Origin: Lihuaxuella thermophila
Lineage (GTDB): Bacteria > Bacillota > Bacilli > Thermoactinomycetales > Thermoactinomycetaceae
Direction: 5' to 3'
Assembly: GCF_900110165.1 (NCBI RefSeq)
Contig: NZ_FOCQ01000008.1
Location: 124,001-188,000 of the forward strand
DNA length: 64,000 bases
Shown: positions 17,230 to 26,424 of the stretch, piece after piece
Position numbering within the stretch: position 1 is the first letter of the stretch
Layout: each line of letters opens with the position of its first letter
Translations under genes and position numbers: made by a program
The notes under the pieces: model-generated
Told to the model about the DNA's origin: nothing
Seen by the model: the letters and a program-made list of their open reading frames with translations, nothing else
Database searches by the model: none

Positions 17230-18069
17230 GTGACGATACGCATATCGTGCCATTTGATCACTTGGGGAGAAGATCTTCTTAAAGGGTTGGCTGAGGCCTC
17301 CGGTCTCGGATATCGCGCTTGTGAAACATTTACGCATATCGCATTGCAATATGAAAATAACGTGGCTGCATTTAAGGAGTTGCTGCAGCAGCACAACCTC
17401 GTTCTCTCCGCTTTATATGGCGGCGGAAGGTTCAGCGACAAAAGCAAACGACAGGAAGTAATCGATTACAATACCCGCGTGGCCCGTTTTTTACAAGCGT
17501 GTGGCAGCGACAGGATTGTCTTTGGACCAGGTGGCCCCCGGCCGGAGGGTGGCATGACTCCCGATCTGCTGAAAACCGCAGCGGAAACGATAAACGAAGC
17601 GGCGAAACGCTGTTTCGACCTGGGGGTAAAAGCTTGTGTACACCCTCATCTGTGGACGGAGATCCAAGACGAACACGAAGTGGATGCGATTATGGAACTG
17701 ACCGATCCGGACTATGTGTTTTTCTGTCCGGATCCGGCACATTTGGCCAAAGCGGGAATGGATCCGGTTGAAGTGATGCGGCGATATAAAGATCGGATCG
17801 CTTACCTGCATTTGAAAGATGTCACCCTGGATGACGGGGATGCGGATTCAGTTTCTGTTTCCTCGGGAACAGAAGCCCTGCCGATCTTTTGCGAGTTGGG
17901 CCTGGGAACGGTCAACTTGCCAGGCATCGTTGATCTGTTGAAAGAAATCAATTATGACGGCTGGATGACGGTAGAAATTGATCAATCTACCAGTACGCCG
18001 CTGAACAGTTTGACGATCTGCCGCGACTATGTCGAACAGAAGCTGGGCATTCCCATTCGAGGGCAGTAG
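17230..18069 (+). CDS. TIM-barrel sugar isomerase/epimerase (IolE-like)
   Basis: A 279-residue protein of the xylose-isomerase-like TIM-barrel family. It begins at GTG 17230 after GGGAGGAGAAATAG. Metal-site-type segments: [18 protein letters not shown] (Glu/His), [17 protein letters not shown] (Asp/His), AYLHLKDV and [10 protein letters not shown] (Glu). The order and spacing resemble inosose dehydratase (IolE) and keto-sugar epimerases. It sits 20 bp before another Gfo/Idh gene, so the two are cotranscribed and probably act in sequence: oxidation, then dehydration, isomerisation or elimination. The exact substrate is open. Confidence 0.85.
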   Translation: MTIRISCHLITWGEDLLKGLAEASGLGYRACETFTHIALQYENNVAAFKELLQQHNLVLSALYGGGRFSDKSKRQEVIDYNTRVARFLQACGSDRIVFGPGGPRPEGGMTPDLLKTAAETINEAAKRCFDLGVKACVHPHLWTEIQDEHEVDAIMELTDPDYVFFCPDPAHLAKAGMDPVEVMRRYKDRIAYLHLKDVTLDDGDADSVSVSSGTEALPIFCELGLGTVNLPGIVDLLKEINYDGWMTVEIDQSTSTPLNSLTICRDYVEQKLGIPIRGQ

Positions 18070-18089
18070 GCCGGAGCGGAGGTGGTTTC

Positions 18090-19205
18090 ATGGAAAAAGT
18101 CAGGGTGGGTGTCATCGGTTGCGGAAATATCAGTGCAACTTATTTTCGTAATTTAAAAGAGTTTGCCGTGCTCGATGTAGTGGCTTGTGCCGACCTGGAT
18201 GTGGAGCGGGCCAAAGCGAGCGCGGAGGCATTTCATATTCCCAAAGCCTGCACGGTGGATGAATTGCTCGCTGATCCCGACATCGAGCTGGTCATTAATC
18301 TGACCGTCCCTCAGGCTCATGCGGAGGTTTGTCTGGCGGCACTGTCGGCCGGAAAACATGTCTATGTGGAGAAGCCGCTGGCTGTTACCAGGGAAGAAGG
18401 GCAAAAAATTTTGCAGACCGCCAAGGCAAAAGGACTCAGGGTGGGGTCAGCCCCCGACACTTTTTTAGGAGGAGGCATTCAAACTTGCCGCAAGCTGATC
18501 GATGACGGTTGGATCGGCGAGCCGGTGGCAGCCAATGCCTTTATGATGTGCCGCGGCCATGAGAGCTGGCATCCCGATCCGGCCTTTTATTACCAAGTCG
18601 GCGGAGGGCCAATGTTTGACATGGGACCCTATTATCTGACGACTCTCGTTTATTTGATCGGTCCGGTCAACCGGGTGACGGGATCGGCACGGATTACTTT
18701 CCCCAAACGGATGATTACCAGCCGGCCGAAATACGGGCAGGAAATTACCGTGCAATCTCCGACGCATATCGCCGGTGTGCTGGACTTTGCAAGCGGAGCC
18801 ATCGGAACACTGATCACGAGCTTTGATGTATGGCATCACCGTCTCCCGTTTATTGAAATTTACGGCACGGAAGGTACATTGTGTGTGCCCGATCCCAATA
18901 CATTTGGCGGCCCGGTCTATGTTCGCCGCCAGGGAGCAGAGGAATGGAGCAAGGTGCCGCTCACTCACGGCTTTACGGAAAACAAGAGAGGGATCGGCGT
19001 TGCCGATATGGCAGTCGCAATTCGGAGCGGCCGGGAACATCGCGCCAATGGTGATCTGGCTTATCACGTGCTGGATATCATGCACGGGTTTCATGATGCT
19101 GCTGAGAGCGGTTCGCACTACGAATTACAAAGTCAGTGCAAGAGGCCGGCGCCTTTGCCGATCGAAGTGACACCCGCCAATTGGCTTGAAAAGTTACATG
19201 ATTAA
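18090..19205 (+). CDS. Gfo/Idh/MocA-family dehydrogenase
   Basis: A 371-residue oxidoreductase. [16 protein letters not shown] is the dinucleotide-binding loop; [10 protein letters not shown] holds the EKP motif (Glu94-Pro96). [21 protein letters not shown] gives the active-site Asp/Tyr helix of the second domain. It lies 20 bp after the IolE-like gene, with GGAGGTGG before the ATG. Similar proteins are often annotated inositol 2-dehydrogenase-like, but no motif fixes the substrate. Confidence 0.88.
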   Translation: MEKVRVGVIGCGNISATYFRNLKEFAVLDVVACADLDVERAKASAEAFHIPKACTVDELLADPDIELVINLTVPQAHAEVCLAALSAGKHVYVEKPLAVTREEGQKILQTAKAKGLRVGSAPDTFLGGGIQTCRKLIDDGWIGEPVAANAFMMCRGHESWHPDPAFYYQVGGGPMFDMGPYYLTTLVYLIGPVNRVTGSARITFPKRMITSRPKYGQEITVQSPTHIAGVLDFASGAIGTLITSFDVWHHRLPFIEIYGTEGTLCVPDPNTFGGPVYVRRQGAEEWSKVPLTHGFTENKRGIGVADMAVAIRSGREHRANGDLAYHVLDIMHGFHDAAESGSHYELQSQCKRPAPLPIEVTPANWLEKLHD

Positions 19206-19362
19206 GGGCCGCTCCCGGCCACTGGTGGTAAGAGATTGGATCATCTGCGCTTTTGACGTGCAGATGATCCACATTACCGGAGACGCGATTGATTTGCCGG
19301 ACACGATGAATCCGGACCTGTTATGCAGTAGTTTATTGTTGCTTTGAAAGGAGACAAAGACG

Positions 19363-20406
19363 ATGACAGACGTACTTCGTGTAGGGATTATTGGTGCAGG
19401 TGGGATCGCGCGAGGAGCCCATTTGAACAACTACAAGAAATTGGGCGGGCGAGTAGAAGTGGTTGCCGTTGCCGATGTGGTGGAAAAAACAGCGAAAGAG
19501 TGCGCTGAATTATACAATATTCCTCATGTATTTACCAGTTATGAAGAAATGTTAAAAAGCGTGAAACTGGATGCAGTCAGTGTGTGTACGCCTAATAAAT
19601 TTCATGCACCGGCGACTCTGGCTGCTCTGGAAGCCGGATGCCATGTTCTTTGTGAAAAACCGCCGGCCATGACGACCGAAGAGGCGGAGCGAATGGCCCA
19701 AGCAGCGGAGAAAGCCGGCAAAATTCTTACTTATGGTTTCCATTACCGCCACTCTCCCGAAGTGGAAACGTTGAAAAAATTTATTGATGCTGGTGAATTG
19801 GGCGAAATCTATGCAGCCCGTTGTCATGCCATCCGGCGTCGGGGGATTCCCGGCTGGGGTGTATTTACCAACAAGGAATTGCAAGGCGGAGGTCCGTTGA
19901 TCGATATCGGTGTGCACATGCTGGATACGGCCCTCTACCTGATGGGATATCCGGAACCGGAACTCGTACTCGGCAGTACTTATCAGAAAATCGGAACCCG
20001 TAAAGGGGTTGGGCTTCTGGGAAGCTGGGATTACCAAAACTTCTCCGTCGAGGACATGGCGCTCGGCATGATAAAGTTCAGAAACGGAGCCACTTTAATC
20101 TTGGAATCCGCTTTTGCTGCCAATGTGGAAAAACACGACGTCATGCAGGTGTCTTTGATGGGTGACCAGGGCGGAGCCGATGTGTTCCCGCTTAAGATCT
20201 ACCAGGAAAAACACGAAACCCTGATCGACATCACTCCGGCCTATCTGCCGAAAAAAGATTATCACGAGCGGGAAATCGAGCGATTTGTGGACTGCTGCCT
20301 CAGCGGTACCCAACCGATCAGCAAGGCACATGAAGGGGTGATCTTGCAACAAATCGTGAACGCTCTGTATCAATCGGCGGAAACGGGTGAAGCGGTAAAG
20401 CTGTAA
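19363..20406 (+). CDS. Gfo/Idh/MocA-family dehydrogenase
   Basis: A 347-residue oxidoreductase with a classic GxGxxA loop (VGIIGAGGIARGAH), the EKP motif as CEKPPAMT (Glu98-Pro100), and GGGPLIDIGVHMLDTALYLMG with Asp and His in the active-site helix. AAAGGAG precedes the ATG. It is the third dehydrogenase of the locus, 157 bp after the second. Three homologues with under-family divergence in one locus suggest different substrates or steps, not simple duplication. Two terminator hairpins follow. Confidence 0.88.
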   Translation: MTDVLRVGIIGAGGIARGAHLNNYKKLGGRVEVVAVADVVEKTAKECAELYNIPHVFTSYEEMLKSVKLDAVSVCTPNKFHAPATLAALEAGCHVLCEKPPAMTTEEAERMAQAAEKAGKILTYGFHYRHSPEVETLKKFIDAGELGEIYAARCHAIRRRGIPGWGVFTNKELQGGGPLIDIGVHMLDTALYLMGYPEPELVLGSTYQKIGTRKGVGLLGSWDYQNFSVEDMALGMIKFRNGATLILESAFAANVEKHDVMQVSLMGDQGGADVFPLKIYQEKHETLIDITPAYLPKKDYHEREIERFVDCCLSGTQPISKAHEGVILQQIVNALYQSAETGEAVKL

Positions 20407-20498
20407 GTCCTTGTATGGTGCAACACCGAGGAGACACGATCCCGACCTGTTTTAAATGTTCATTAAGCTTATGCCTGTAACGAATTGAATGAAACAAC

Positions 20499-20533
20499 GC
20501 CCGGCTTTTTAACTATAAAAGGCCGGGTTTTAT
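20499..20533 (+). terminator. Terminator after the second sugar operon
   Basis: GCCCGGCTTTT (about 20499-20509) pairs with AAAAGGCCGGG (20517-20527) with one bulged base, then TTTTAT. It lies about 95 bp after the last dehydrogenase stop. Confidence 0.65.
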
Positions 20534-20592
20534 GTTGTCTTTTTATTGATTGTATCGCCATGCTGCCGAAGCCGGAGCATTGGTGGAGCAAA

Positions 20593-20633
20593 AAAAAACC
20601 GGGAAACTCCGCATACGAGTTTCCCGGTTTTTT
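20593..20633. terminator. Strong bidirectional terminator
   Basis: AAAAAACCGGGAAACTC (20593-20609) and GAGTTTCCCGGTTTTTT (20617-20633) form a perfect 17-bp stem with a 7-nt loop and T tracts on both strands. It insulates the exporter operon from the sugar locus. Confidence 0.85.
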
Positions 20634-20845
20634 CGAATTCTTCCCCGTGTCCAAAAATAGAATAACCGTTATGAGCCGGCAAAGAAAGATGTAAATGTTG
20701 GAAATTTATTTAATCGGATCTGATGGAACACGGAACGGGAATCCTGTTTTTGGAACAGATCATACAAAAATGAGAATCAAAACGGTATACATAGATAATA
20801 CATATGGTTTAAAATAGTCGGTAAAAACTTTGAGAAGAGAGCACC

Positions 20846-21841
20846 ATGACTCTGGCCATCAAGGTAAAAGGACTTTCAAAATCCTTTGCTGTCAAACACA
20901 AGAAAACCGGCTTTCTCGAATCATTGAAAAGTTTATTTAACCCGACATTCTCCGAGGTCACCGCGGTCCATCCGATTGACTTTCAAGTAGAACAAGGTGA
21001 AATCGTGGCGTTTCTCGGTCCGAATGGGGCCGGAAAATCTACCACCATCAAAATGTTGACCGGAATTCTTCATCCAACTCAAGGATCCGCGGAGGTGCTT
21101 GGTTTCAATCCATGGCAGGAGCGGGCAAAGCTGGCTTTTCATATTGGATCTGTTTTCGGTCAAAAGTCACAGCTATGGTATCATTTGCCACCGATCGATA
21201 CGTTCGAGCTGATGAGCCGGATCTTCGAGCTTCCGCGGGCTGATTACCTTAAGAGGCGCGATGAGCTGATCGAGCGGTTTGAACTGGGGGCGTTGATGAA
21301 CATTCCCGTGCGAAAACTGTCACTTGGTCAACGGATGCGCTGTGAAATGGCTGCTGCCCTGTTGCATCGTCCGCAGATCGTTTTTCTTGATGAACCAACC
21401 ATCGGTCTTGACGTGGTTGTGAAACATAAAATCCGTGACTTGATCAAAGAAATGAACAAAGAAGAGGGCACGACGCTGTTTATCACTTCCCATGATGCCG
21501 GCGATATCGAACAGCTTTGCAAACGGGCCATCGTCATCAATCATGGTCAGATCATTCTGGATGACACGGTATCCAATATGAAGCGCCAATTTTTAAAGCA
21601 CAAAACCATTCACTTAAAATTGCAGGAAGTGCCTGGGCAGTTCAATGTTCCCGGTGTGAAGTTAGTCAAACAAAAAGGTGCCGGCATCCGTCTTTCTGTG
21701 GATACTTCGCAAATTTCCATTGAAAACGTACTCTCTTATATCGTCCAAAACTATCAGTTGGTTGACGTAACGATTGAAGATCCTTCGATGGAGGAGATTA
21801 TCACGCACATCTATGAACAGCGTCGAGAGGAGGTTGATTAA
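20846..21841 (+). CDS. ABC-2 type exporter, ATP-binding subunit
   Basis: A 331-residue cytosolic ABC ATPase. Walker A GPNGAGKST (58-66), signature LSLGQ (158-162), Walker B IVFLDEP (178-184) and the switch His in ITSHD. The C-terminal ~100 residues form the accessory domain of the DrrA/CcmA-like group. N-terminal positions 18-36 carry an insert (KHKKTGFLESLKSLFNP) seen in the COG4586 subgroup, whose genes travel with two six-span permeases as here. Substrate unknown. Start ATG follows AGAAGAGAG. Confidence 0.9.
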   Translation: MTLAIKVKGLSKSFAVKHKKTGFLESLKSLFNPTFSEVTAVHPIDFQVEQGEIVAFLGPNGAGKSTTIKMLTGILHPTQGSAEVLGFNPWQERAKLAFHIGSVFGQKSQLWYHLPPIDTFELMSRIFELPRADYLKRRDELIERFELGALMNIPVRKLSLGQRMRCEMAAALLHRPQIVFLDEPTIGLDVVVKHKIRDLIKEMNKEEGTTLFITSHDAGDIEQLCKRAIVINHGQIILDDTVSNMKRQFLKHKTIHLKLQEVPGQFNVPGVKLVKQKGAGIRLSVDTSQISIENVLSYIVQNYQLVDVTIEDPSMEEIITHIYEQRREEVD

Positions 21842-22666
21842 ATGAATACACTCTCAGCCAAAAGCCTGTTTTCCGGCAAAGCCGTTAAATATCTCTCTGT
21901 CGGGTACATTACTGTTCGCAATAACTTTGTGTACCTGCGCTCTTTCTTCATTCGTTCCTGGTTTTTGCTCGTCATTTTATTCATCTTTGTCCAACTGTGG
22001 CGGGTCACTTATCAAGGAGAAGGTAATGAGGTGATTGAAGGATACACCTATGAACAGATGATCTGGTATCTGATCTTCGCCGAAGCGATTATTCTGTCGT
22101 CGCCGCGTCTGCCGGTCAAGATTGAAGAAGAAGTAAAAAAGGGAGATGTAGGTTATCAACTGACCCGCCCCATGAGCTATCTTCTTTATCACTATTTTTC
22201 CTACCTGGGGGAAGCGTATGTTCGTCTCATCGTAAATATCATCCTCGGAAGTGCTCTCGGTCTGGTTTTATTCGGGTGGCCCCGCTTGGGTTTAGGCTTA
22301 TTCGGATTTCTGATCGTCTCGATCGGATCGTTTACGGTTAACTATCTGATGACGATGATGCTGTCTCTCACCTCATTTTGGGTAGAGGAGACACGCGGTC
22401 TTGTCTTTGTATACCAGAAGATGCTGTTTATTATTGGCGGTCTGATGTTGCCTTTGGAAATATTCCCTGGATATCTGCAAGCCATTTCCGAATGGCTGCC
22501 TTTCCAAACCGTGGCCTATTTCGCAGCGAAAGCAGGGGTGCATTTTGAGTGGATGATGATCGCCAAAATGCTGTTGATCCAGTTACTCTGGATTGCCATC
22601 CTCTCGTTCTTGCTTCGGGTGGTTTATCAGAAAGGAGTGCGGAAACTGAATGTCAACGGTGGCTAA
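21842..22666 (+). CDS. ABC-2 type exporter, permease subunit 1
   Basis: A 274-residue membrane protein with about six hydrophobic segments (for example SWFLLVILFIFVQLW and LGLGLFGFLIVSIGSF). It starts directly after the ATPase stop, with GAGGAGG in the end of that gene, so the two are coupled. Family resemblance is to the ABC-2 permeases of the COG4587/DUF990 type. Its partner overlaps its 3' end. Confidence 0.85.
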   Translation: MNTLSAKSLFSGKAVKYLSVGYITVRNNFVYLRSFFIRSWFLLVILFIFVQLWRVTYQGEGNEVIEGYTYEQMIWYLIFAEAIILSSPRLPVKIEEEVKKGDVGYQLTRPMSYLLYHYFSYLGEAYVRLIVNIILGSALGLVLFGWPRLGLGLFGFLIVSIGSFTVNYLMTMMLSLTSFWVEETRGLVFVYQKMLFIIGGLMLPLEIFPGYLQAISEWLPFQTVAYFAAKAGVHFEWMMIAKMLLIQLLWIAILSFLLRVVYQKGVRKLNVNGG

Positions 22667-23438
22667 ATACATTCGGTTTGCCCTTGCTTGCTGGAAGCTC
22701 AATCTTGCCGGTGCCATGGAATTTCGTTTGAGTTTCTTCATGACGGCGGGCATGATGATCATCAACAATTTCGTTTGGATTTTCTTTTGGCAGATCTATT
22801 TCCATCGGTTCAAACTCGTCAACGGGTGGGACGTGTCGGATGTGATGATGCTTTGGGCTGTAGTCGCAGGTGGGTTTGGACTTGCCAATGTTTTTTTTGG
22901 GAATGCTGACTACATCGGAAACATCATCGTCACCGGCCAGCTGGATACCTACCTGGCCCAGCCGAAGCCTGTCCTGTTGAATCTCTTAATCTCCCGGATG
23001 TCCGTTTCTGCGTTGGGTGACGTGATCTTCGCTTTGCTCGTCTTCGGCTGCTTCGGCAAACACACGTGGAGTGGTATGCTCAAATTTTCGATAGCATTGT
23101 TCCTCTCCATGTTGATCTTTGTTTTCTTTTCTGTTTGCGTGCAGTCTCTCGCCTTTTACGTCGGCCACTCGGAAGGGTTTATCGGGCAAGAGTTGCTGGT
23201 CACCTTTGCCACCTACCCGACTGATATCTTCCGGGGAATGACCAAAGTGGTGCTGTTTACAGTTCTGCCGGCCGGATTCATCTCCTACATGCCGATTGGA
23301 CTGCTCCGGGAAGTAGAACCGCTCTTTTTTGGGGCTGCGATCGGGGTAGTGATGCTTTTGGTCTTTGGAGGCACAGCATTATTTTATCGCGGGCTCAGGC
23401 GGTATGGATCCGGGAATATGATGGGTATGCGAATGTAA
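22650..23438 (+). CDS. ABC-2 type exporter, permease subunit 2
   Basis: A 262-residue membrane protein with about six spans (for example MMIINNFVWIFFWQIYF and FSIALFLSMLIFVFFSVCVQ). It overlaps the preceding permease by 17 bp, with AAAGGAG about 12 nt upstream of the ATG. It resembles the second permease of the same exporter type (COG3694-like). The three genes form one operon; no regulator is attached. Confidence 0.85.
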   Translation: MSTVAKYIRFALACWKLNLAGAMEFRLSFFMTAGMMIINNFVWIFFWQIYFHRFKLVNGWDVSDVMMLWAVVAGGFGLANVFFGNADYIGNIIVTGQLDTYLAQPKPVLLNLLISRMSVSALGDVIFALLVFGCFGKHTWSGMLKFSIALFLSMLIFVFFSVCVQSLAFYVGHSEGFIGQELLVTFATYPTDIFRGMTKVVLFTVLPAGFISYMPIGLLREVEPLFFGAAIGVVMLLVFGGTALFYRGLRRYGSGNMMGMRM

Positions 23439-23475
23439 TCCGAGAATGATCCCCGTTGAGATGATCATGGAGGAA

Positions 23476-24948
23476 TTATCCAGGCAAGTGATTGATTTCA
23501 TAAGCGGCTCGTATCCCGGATTCAATCGCTCCCTGAATCCAGGAATGAGCCGTTGAAGCATGTTCGCCAGCGAAGTGAACCCTTCCTTCGGGAGTGGCAA
23601 TATAGGGACCAATGTCTGTTTCCTGATACGGCTTGAACAACGCAAAAGCACCGCCCGCATAGGGATCCTGGGCCCAGCTGTGGGAGATTCCCGTTATAAA
23701 CTCGTTGGTTATCTGTTTTCCGTGGATGGCAGACAGGTTACTCAATGCCTGTCGAATTCGTTGTTCTTCACTCAAGCAATCCCAGGGCATTGCGTCGTCT
23801 TCCCATGTATAACTGGCTAAAATGACTCCCGGCCCCTTTTTACCGATGCCGTGACTGGGATAATACGTACTTCGAATGGCAAGGTCGGTTATGGTTTTGC
23901 CGCCAAAAAGGTTTTCTTTTTCCCAAAATTTGCTTCTAAATTCGATGCCAATCTTTGTGGACGACACATAATGAAGTTCACGGATGGCCTGCCATTTATA
24001 ATGGGAGAAAGAACTGCGCGGCTCGACCTCCACATGTTGCAAAACCGTAAAGGGGATGGTAACAATGGCAAGGTCACCGCTGATTTCCAATGACTTTAAG
24101 GTTTTGGGATTGATGGAATAAATGGTTACCCGGTTGTCGTGTTGCACTATTTTTTTCATCTCTTGACCGAAGAGAATGTCCTCTCTCAATTGCGGGAGGA
24201 ATGCTTTGGGGAGAAGGTCGTTACCCCCGGTAATCTCATAAAAAGTAACTTCACGGTTGAAGAGAATCATAAATTCACGCAAGATTTCCAAAAATGAGAG
24301 CTCCGGCAATCCCTCCAGAGTAAGCAGCACTTTCACCATTTCCATGGCATCCGGAGACAAGCCTTGTCCATAGGGAGGATATCTCAAGAAAGTGTCCATT
24401 GAGTATTTATCGAACTCTTGCACGACCCATGCCCAATTCTCCGATGGATTTTGGTTGATCAAATCGATCACGGGTTTCAGCAATGGTAAAACTAATTGTT
24501 CGGCTGTTTTCCCTTTCTCGAGTGGAGCTACAGGATATCCGAGTATATCAGCATTTCGCTCATAAGCATTAAGACGGGTTTTGATCCCGTTAACATAGAT
24601 GATGTCATTTGGAGTAACATTGATGAAGGGATTTACCGGCAAACGAAATTTACGAATGTATTCCAAAGTCAAATCATGGATACTGGGAATACGCATGGGA
24701 CCTAAGTCCAAATACTGGCCCTCAGTAAAAGGAGAGCGAACCGTGTAGACGCGCCCTCCCACTCTTTCGGTAGCTTCAAGGATTTTCACGTTATGTCCGG
24801 CTTCTTTTAACAACGAAGCTGCCACCAGTCCTGCCATACCCGCGCCGACAATGATGATCTTTTTTGGAGAATGAGTTTTTTTCAACCCCTTTCTGATGAT
24901 GGAAATCATTTGAGAACGAGTTAACCGGACAGGTATGTAAGTAGCCAT
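23476..24948 (-). CDS. Flavin-containing amine oxidase
   Basis: A 490-residue FAD enzyme of the monoamine oxidase/L-amino-acid oxidase type. The dinucleotide motif is KIIIVGAGMAGLVAASLL, followed by GGRVYTVRSPF, typical of flavin amine oxidases. The C-terminal FAD/substrate region is HFAGEHASTAHSWIQGAIESG. ATG 24948 follows AAAGGGG; an in-frame upstream ATG (24972) lacks such a site. No signal peptide is obvious. It stands alone; the amine substrate is not apparent. Confidence 0.87.
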   Translation of the reverse strand: MATYIPVRLTRSQMISIIRKGLKKTHSPKKIIIVGAGMAGLVAASLLKEAGHNVKILEATERVGGRVYTVRSPFTEGQYLDLGPMRIPSIHDLTLEYIRKFRLPVNPFINVTPNDIIYVNGIKTRLNAYERNADILGYPVAPLEKGKTAEQLVLPLLKPVIDLINQNPSENWAWVVQEFDKYSMDTFLRYPPYGQGLSPDAMEMVKVLLTLEGLPELSFLEILREFMILFNREVTFYEITGGNDLLPKAFLPQLREDILFGQEMKKIVQHDNRVTIYSINPKTLKSLEISGDLAIVTIPFTVLQHVEVEPRSSFSHYKWQAIRELHYVSSTKIGIEFRSKFWEKENLFGGKTITDLAIRSTYYPSHGIGKKGPGVILASYTWEDDAMPWDCLSEEQRIRQALSNLSAIHGKQITNEFITGISHSWAQDPYAGGAFALFKPYQETDIGPYIATPEGRVHFAGEHASTAHSWIQGAIESGIRAAYEINHLPG

Positions 24949-25154
24949 CGTATTCCCCTTTAATACGGACATTCAATGTTATTATCTTTGTATTCAACAA
25001 GATCCCGTTTTATGTTCCTGCCATAAATGACAGGGATTCAAATAGGTCAGGCTTTGACTGACCATCAAAGGGAAGAAGGGAACAAGTGACTACAGGTCTC
25101 AATACGAGAACAGGGACATGCGTTTTGGCGTGCACGGATGACTTGTTAAGCATC

Positions 25155-26108
25155 TCATTGTGTCTGTTGTCCGGATGCGGTTCGCATCGAAATAAAAGTT
25201 TTAACCAGTCCTTCGTTGAGGGGGGTATTCGCTTTCCATCCAAGCAGTTTTTCGGCTCGTGAACAGTCCAATGCGCTTCTTTTTACATCCCCGGTTCTTT
25301 CTTTTTCCCTGATCAGTGGAATGTTTTTTCCGATGATGCTTTGTGCGAGGCAGTACAAGTCCTCGGTAAATACTTCCTTTCCCGTGCCAATATTGATAAT
25401 GCTGTGGTCTCCTTTGCTTATAGACAACACATTTGCTGTGGCAACATCTTCCACATATACATAATCTCTGGTCGTTCCTTTCGGCATGTCACTATAGGCA
25501 AACAGAACGGATGGTTGATCATTCAACAGGTTGTTCATAAAAATCGGCGTTACCCCGCATTCTCCTCCTCCCGCTTGCCGGGGCCCGTACACATTGGCAT
25601 ATCGAAGGACGGTATAGTTGAGCCCGAAGGTGATGTGATAGAAATGAAGATATTTTTCGATCGTGTACTTGCTGATCGCATAAGGCGAAATCAATTGGGG
25701 GTCCATTTCTTCGGTTGTGGGAATGTGGTCCGCTTCACCGGTCAGGGCACCTCCGGAGGAGATGAAAATAAACTTTTGCACATTGTATTTCACTGAGAGG
25801 TCTAAGAGGTGCAAAGTGCCCAGGATATTGATTTTTGCATCGAATACGGGATTTTTGACGGATTCCGGAACCGATTTCTGTACCGCATGATGGTTTACGA
25901 TTTCCGGTTGTTCCGCCCGGAAAACAGATTCCAGTTGTTCGGTGTCCGACCAGATATCCAGTTCATACACTCTGGCTTCTTTATTTACATTTTCTCTTTT
26001 ACCTGTGCTGAAATTGTCCACTACTATTACTTCGTGACCTTCCTGTATGTAAGCATCCACGACATGAGAGCCAATAAAGCCGGCTCCCCCGACTACCATA
26101 ATCTTCAC
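25155..26108 (-). CDS. NAD-dependent sugar-nucleotide epimerase/dehydratase
   Basis: A 317-residue extended short-chain dehydrogenase, of the UDP-glucose 4-epimerase type. NAD loop: MVVGGAGFIGSHVVDAY; catalytic Ser in FIFISSGGAL; catalytic YxxxK in YAISKYTIEKYL; substrate segment LRYANVYGPRQ. The region NHHAVQKSVPESV replaces the more usual NHAAQ-SV. No polysaccharide cluster surrounds it, so the exact sugar nucleotide is unclear. The 160 bp after its stop hold nothing I recognise. Confidence 0.88.
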   Translation of the reverse strand: MKIMVVGGAGFIGSHVVDAYIQEGHEVIVVDNFSTGKRENVNKEARVYELDIWSDTEQLESVFRAEQPEIVNHHAVQKSVPESVKNPVFDAKINILGTLHLLDLSVKYNVQKFIFISSGGALTGEADHIPTTEEMDPQLISPYAISKYTIEKYLHFYHITFGLNYTVLRYANVYGPRQAGGGECGVTPIFMNNLLNDQPSVLFAYSDMPKGTTRDYVYVEDVATANVLSISKGDHSIINIGTGKEVFTEDLYCLAQSIIGKNIPLIREKERTGDVKRSALDCSRAEKLLGWKANTPLNEGLVKTFISMRTASGQQTQ

Positions 26109-26424
26109 TTTTGTCCACCATCCTTAAAGAAGATATATTTTCAGATAGATTACATAAATATTACAGTTATATTACTTAAATATTACAAACAATAATGTGA
26201 ACAATCAAGCATAAGTTTAAATTCTGTTTTTGGCATGGAGTTGAAACGACAGTGAAACAACGGAAAAACAGGCCTCATGTGACAGGAATATTTTCCGGAG
26301 CAGGGTGAGTACATTTTCAGCACGTGTGTTTTGTTCACTGGCAAATAAGGTATGTAATGAATAGGAGAGTCTCCTGCTCTTCTTTTGGTTTCTCTCCGGG
26401 AAGAGCAGTTGGAGGGATCACTGA
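26109..26424. other. Divergent intergenic region upstream of odhA
   Basis: About 316 bp separating the epimerase and odhA, AT-rich on the left. I see no clear pair of promoter hexamers. AGTTGGAGGGATCACTGA ahead of odhA is its ribosome binding site. Confidence 0.5.
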
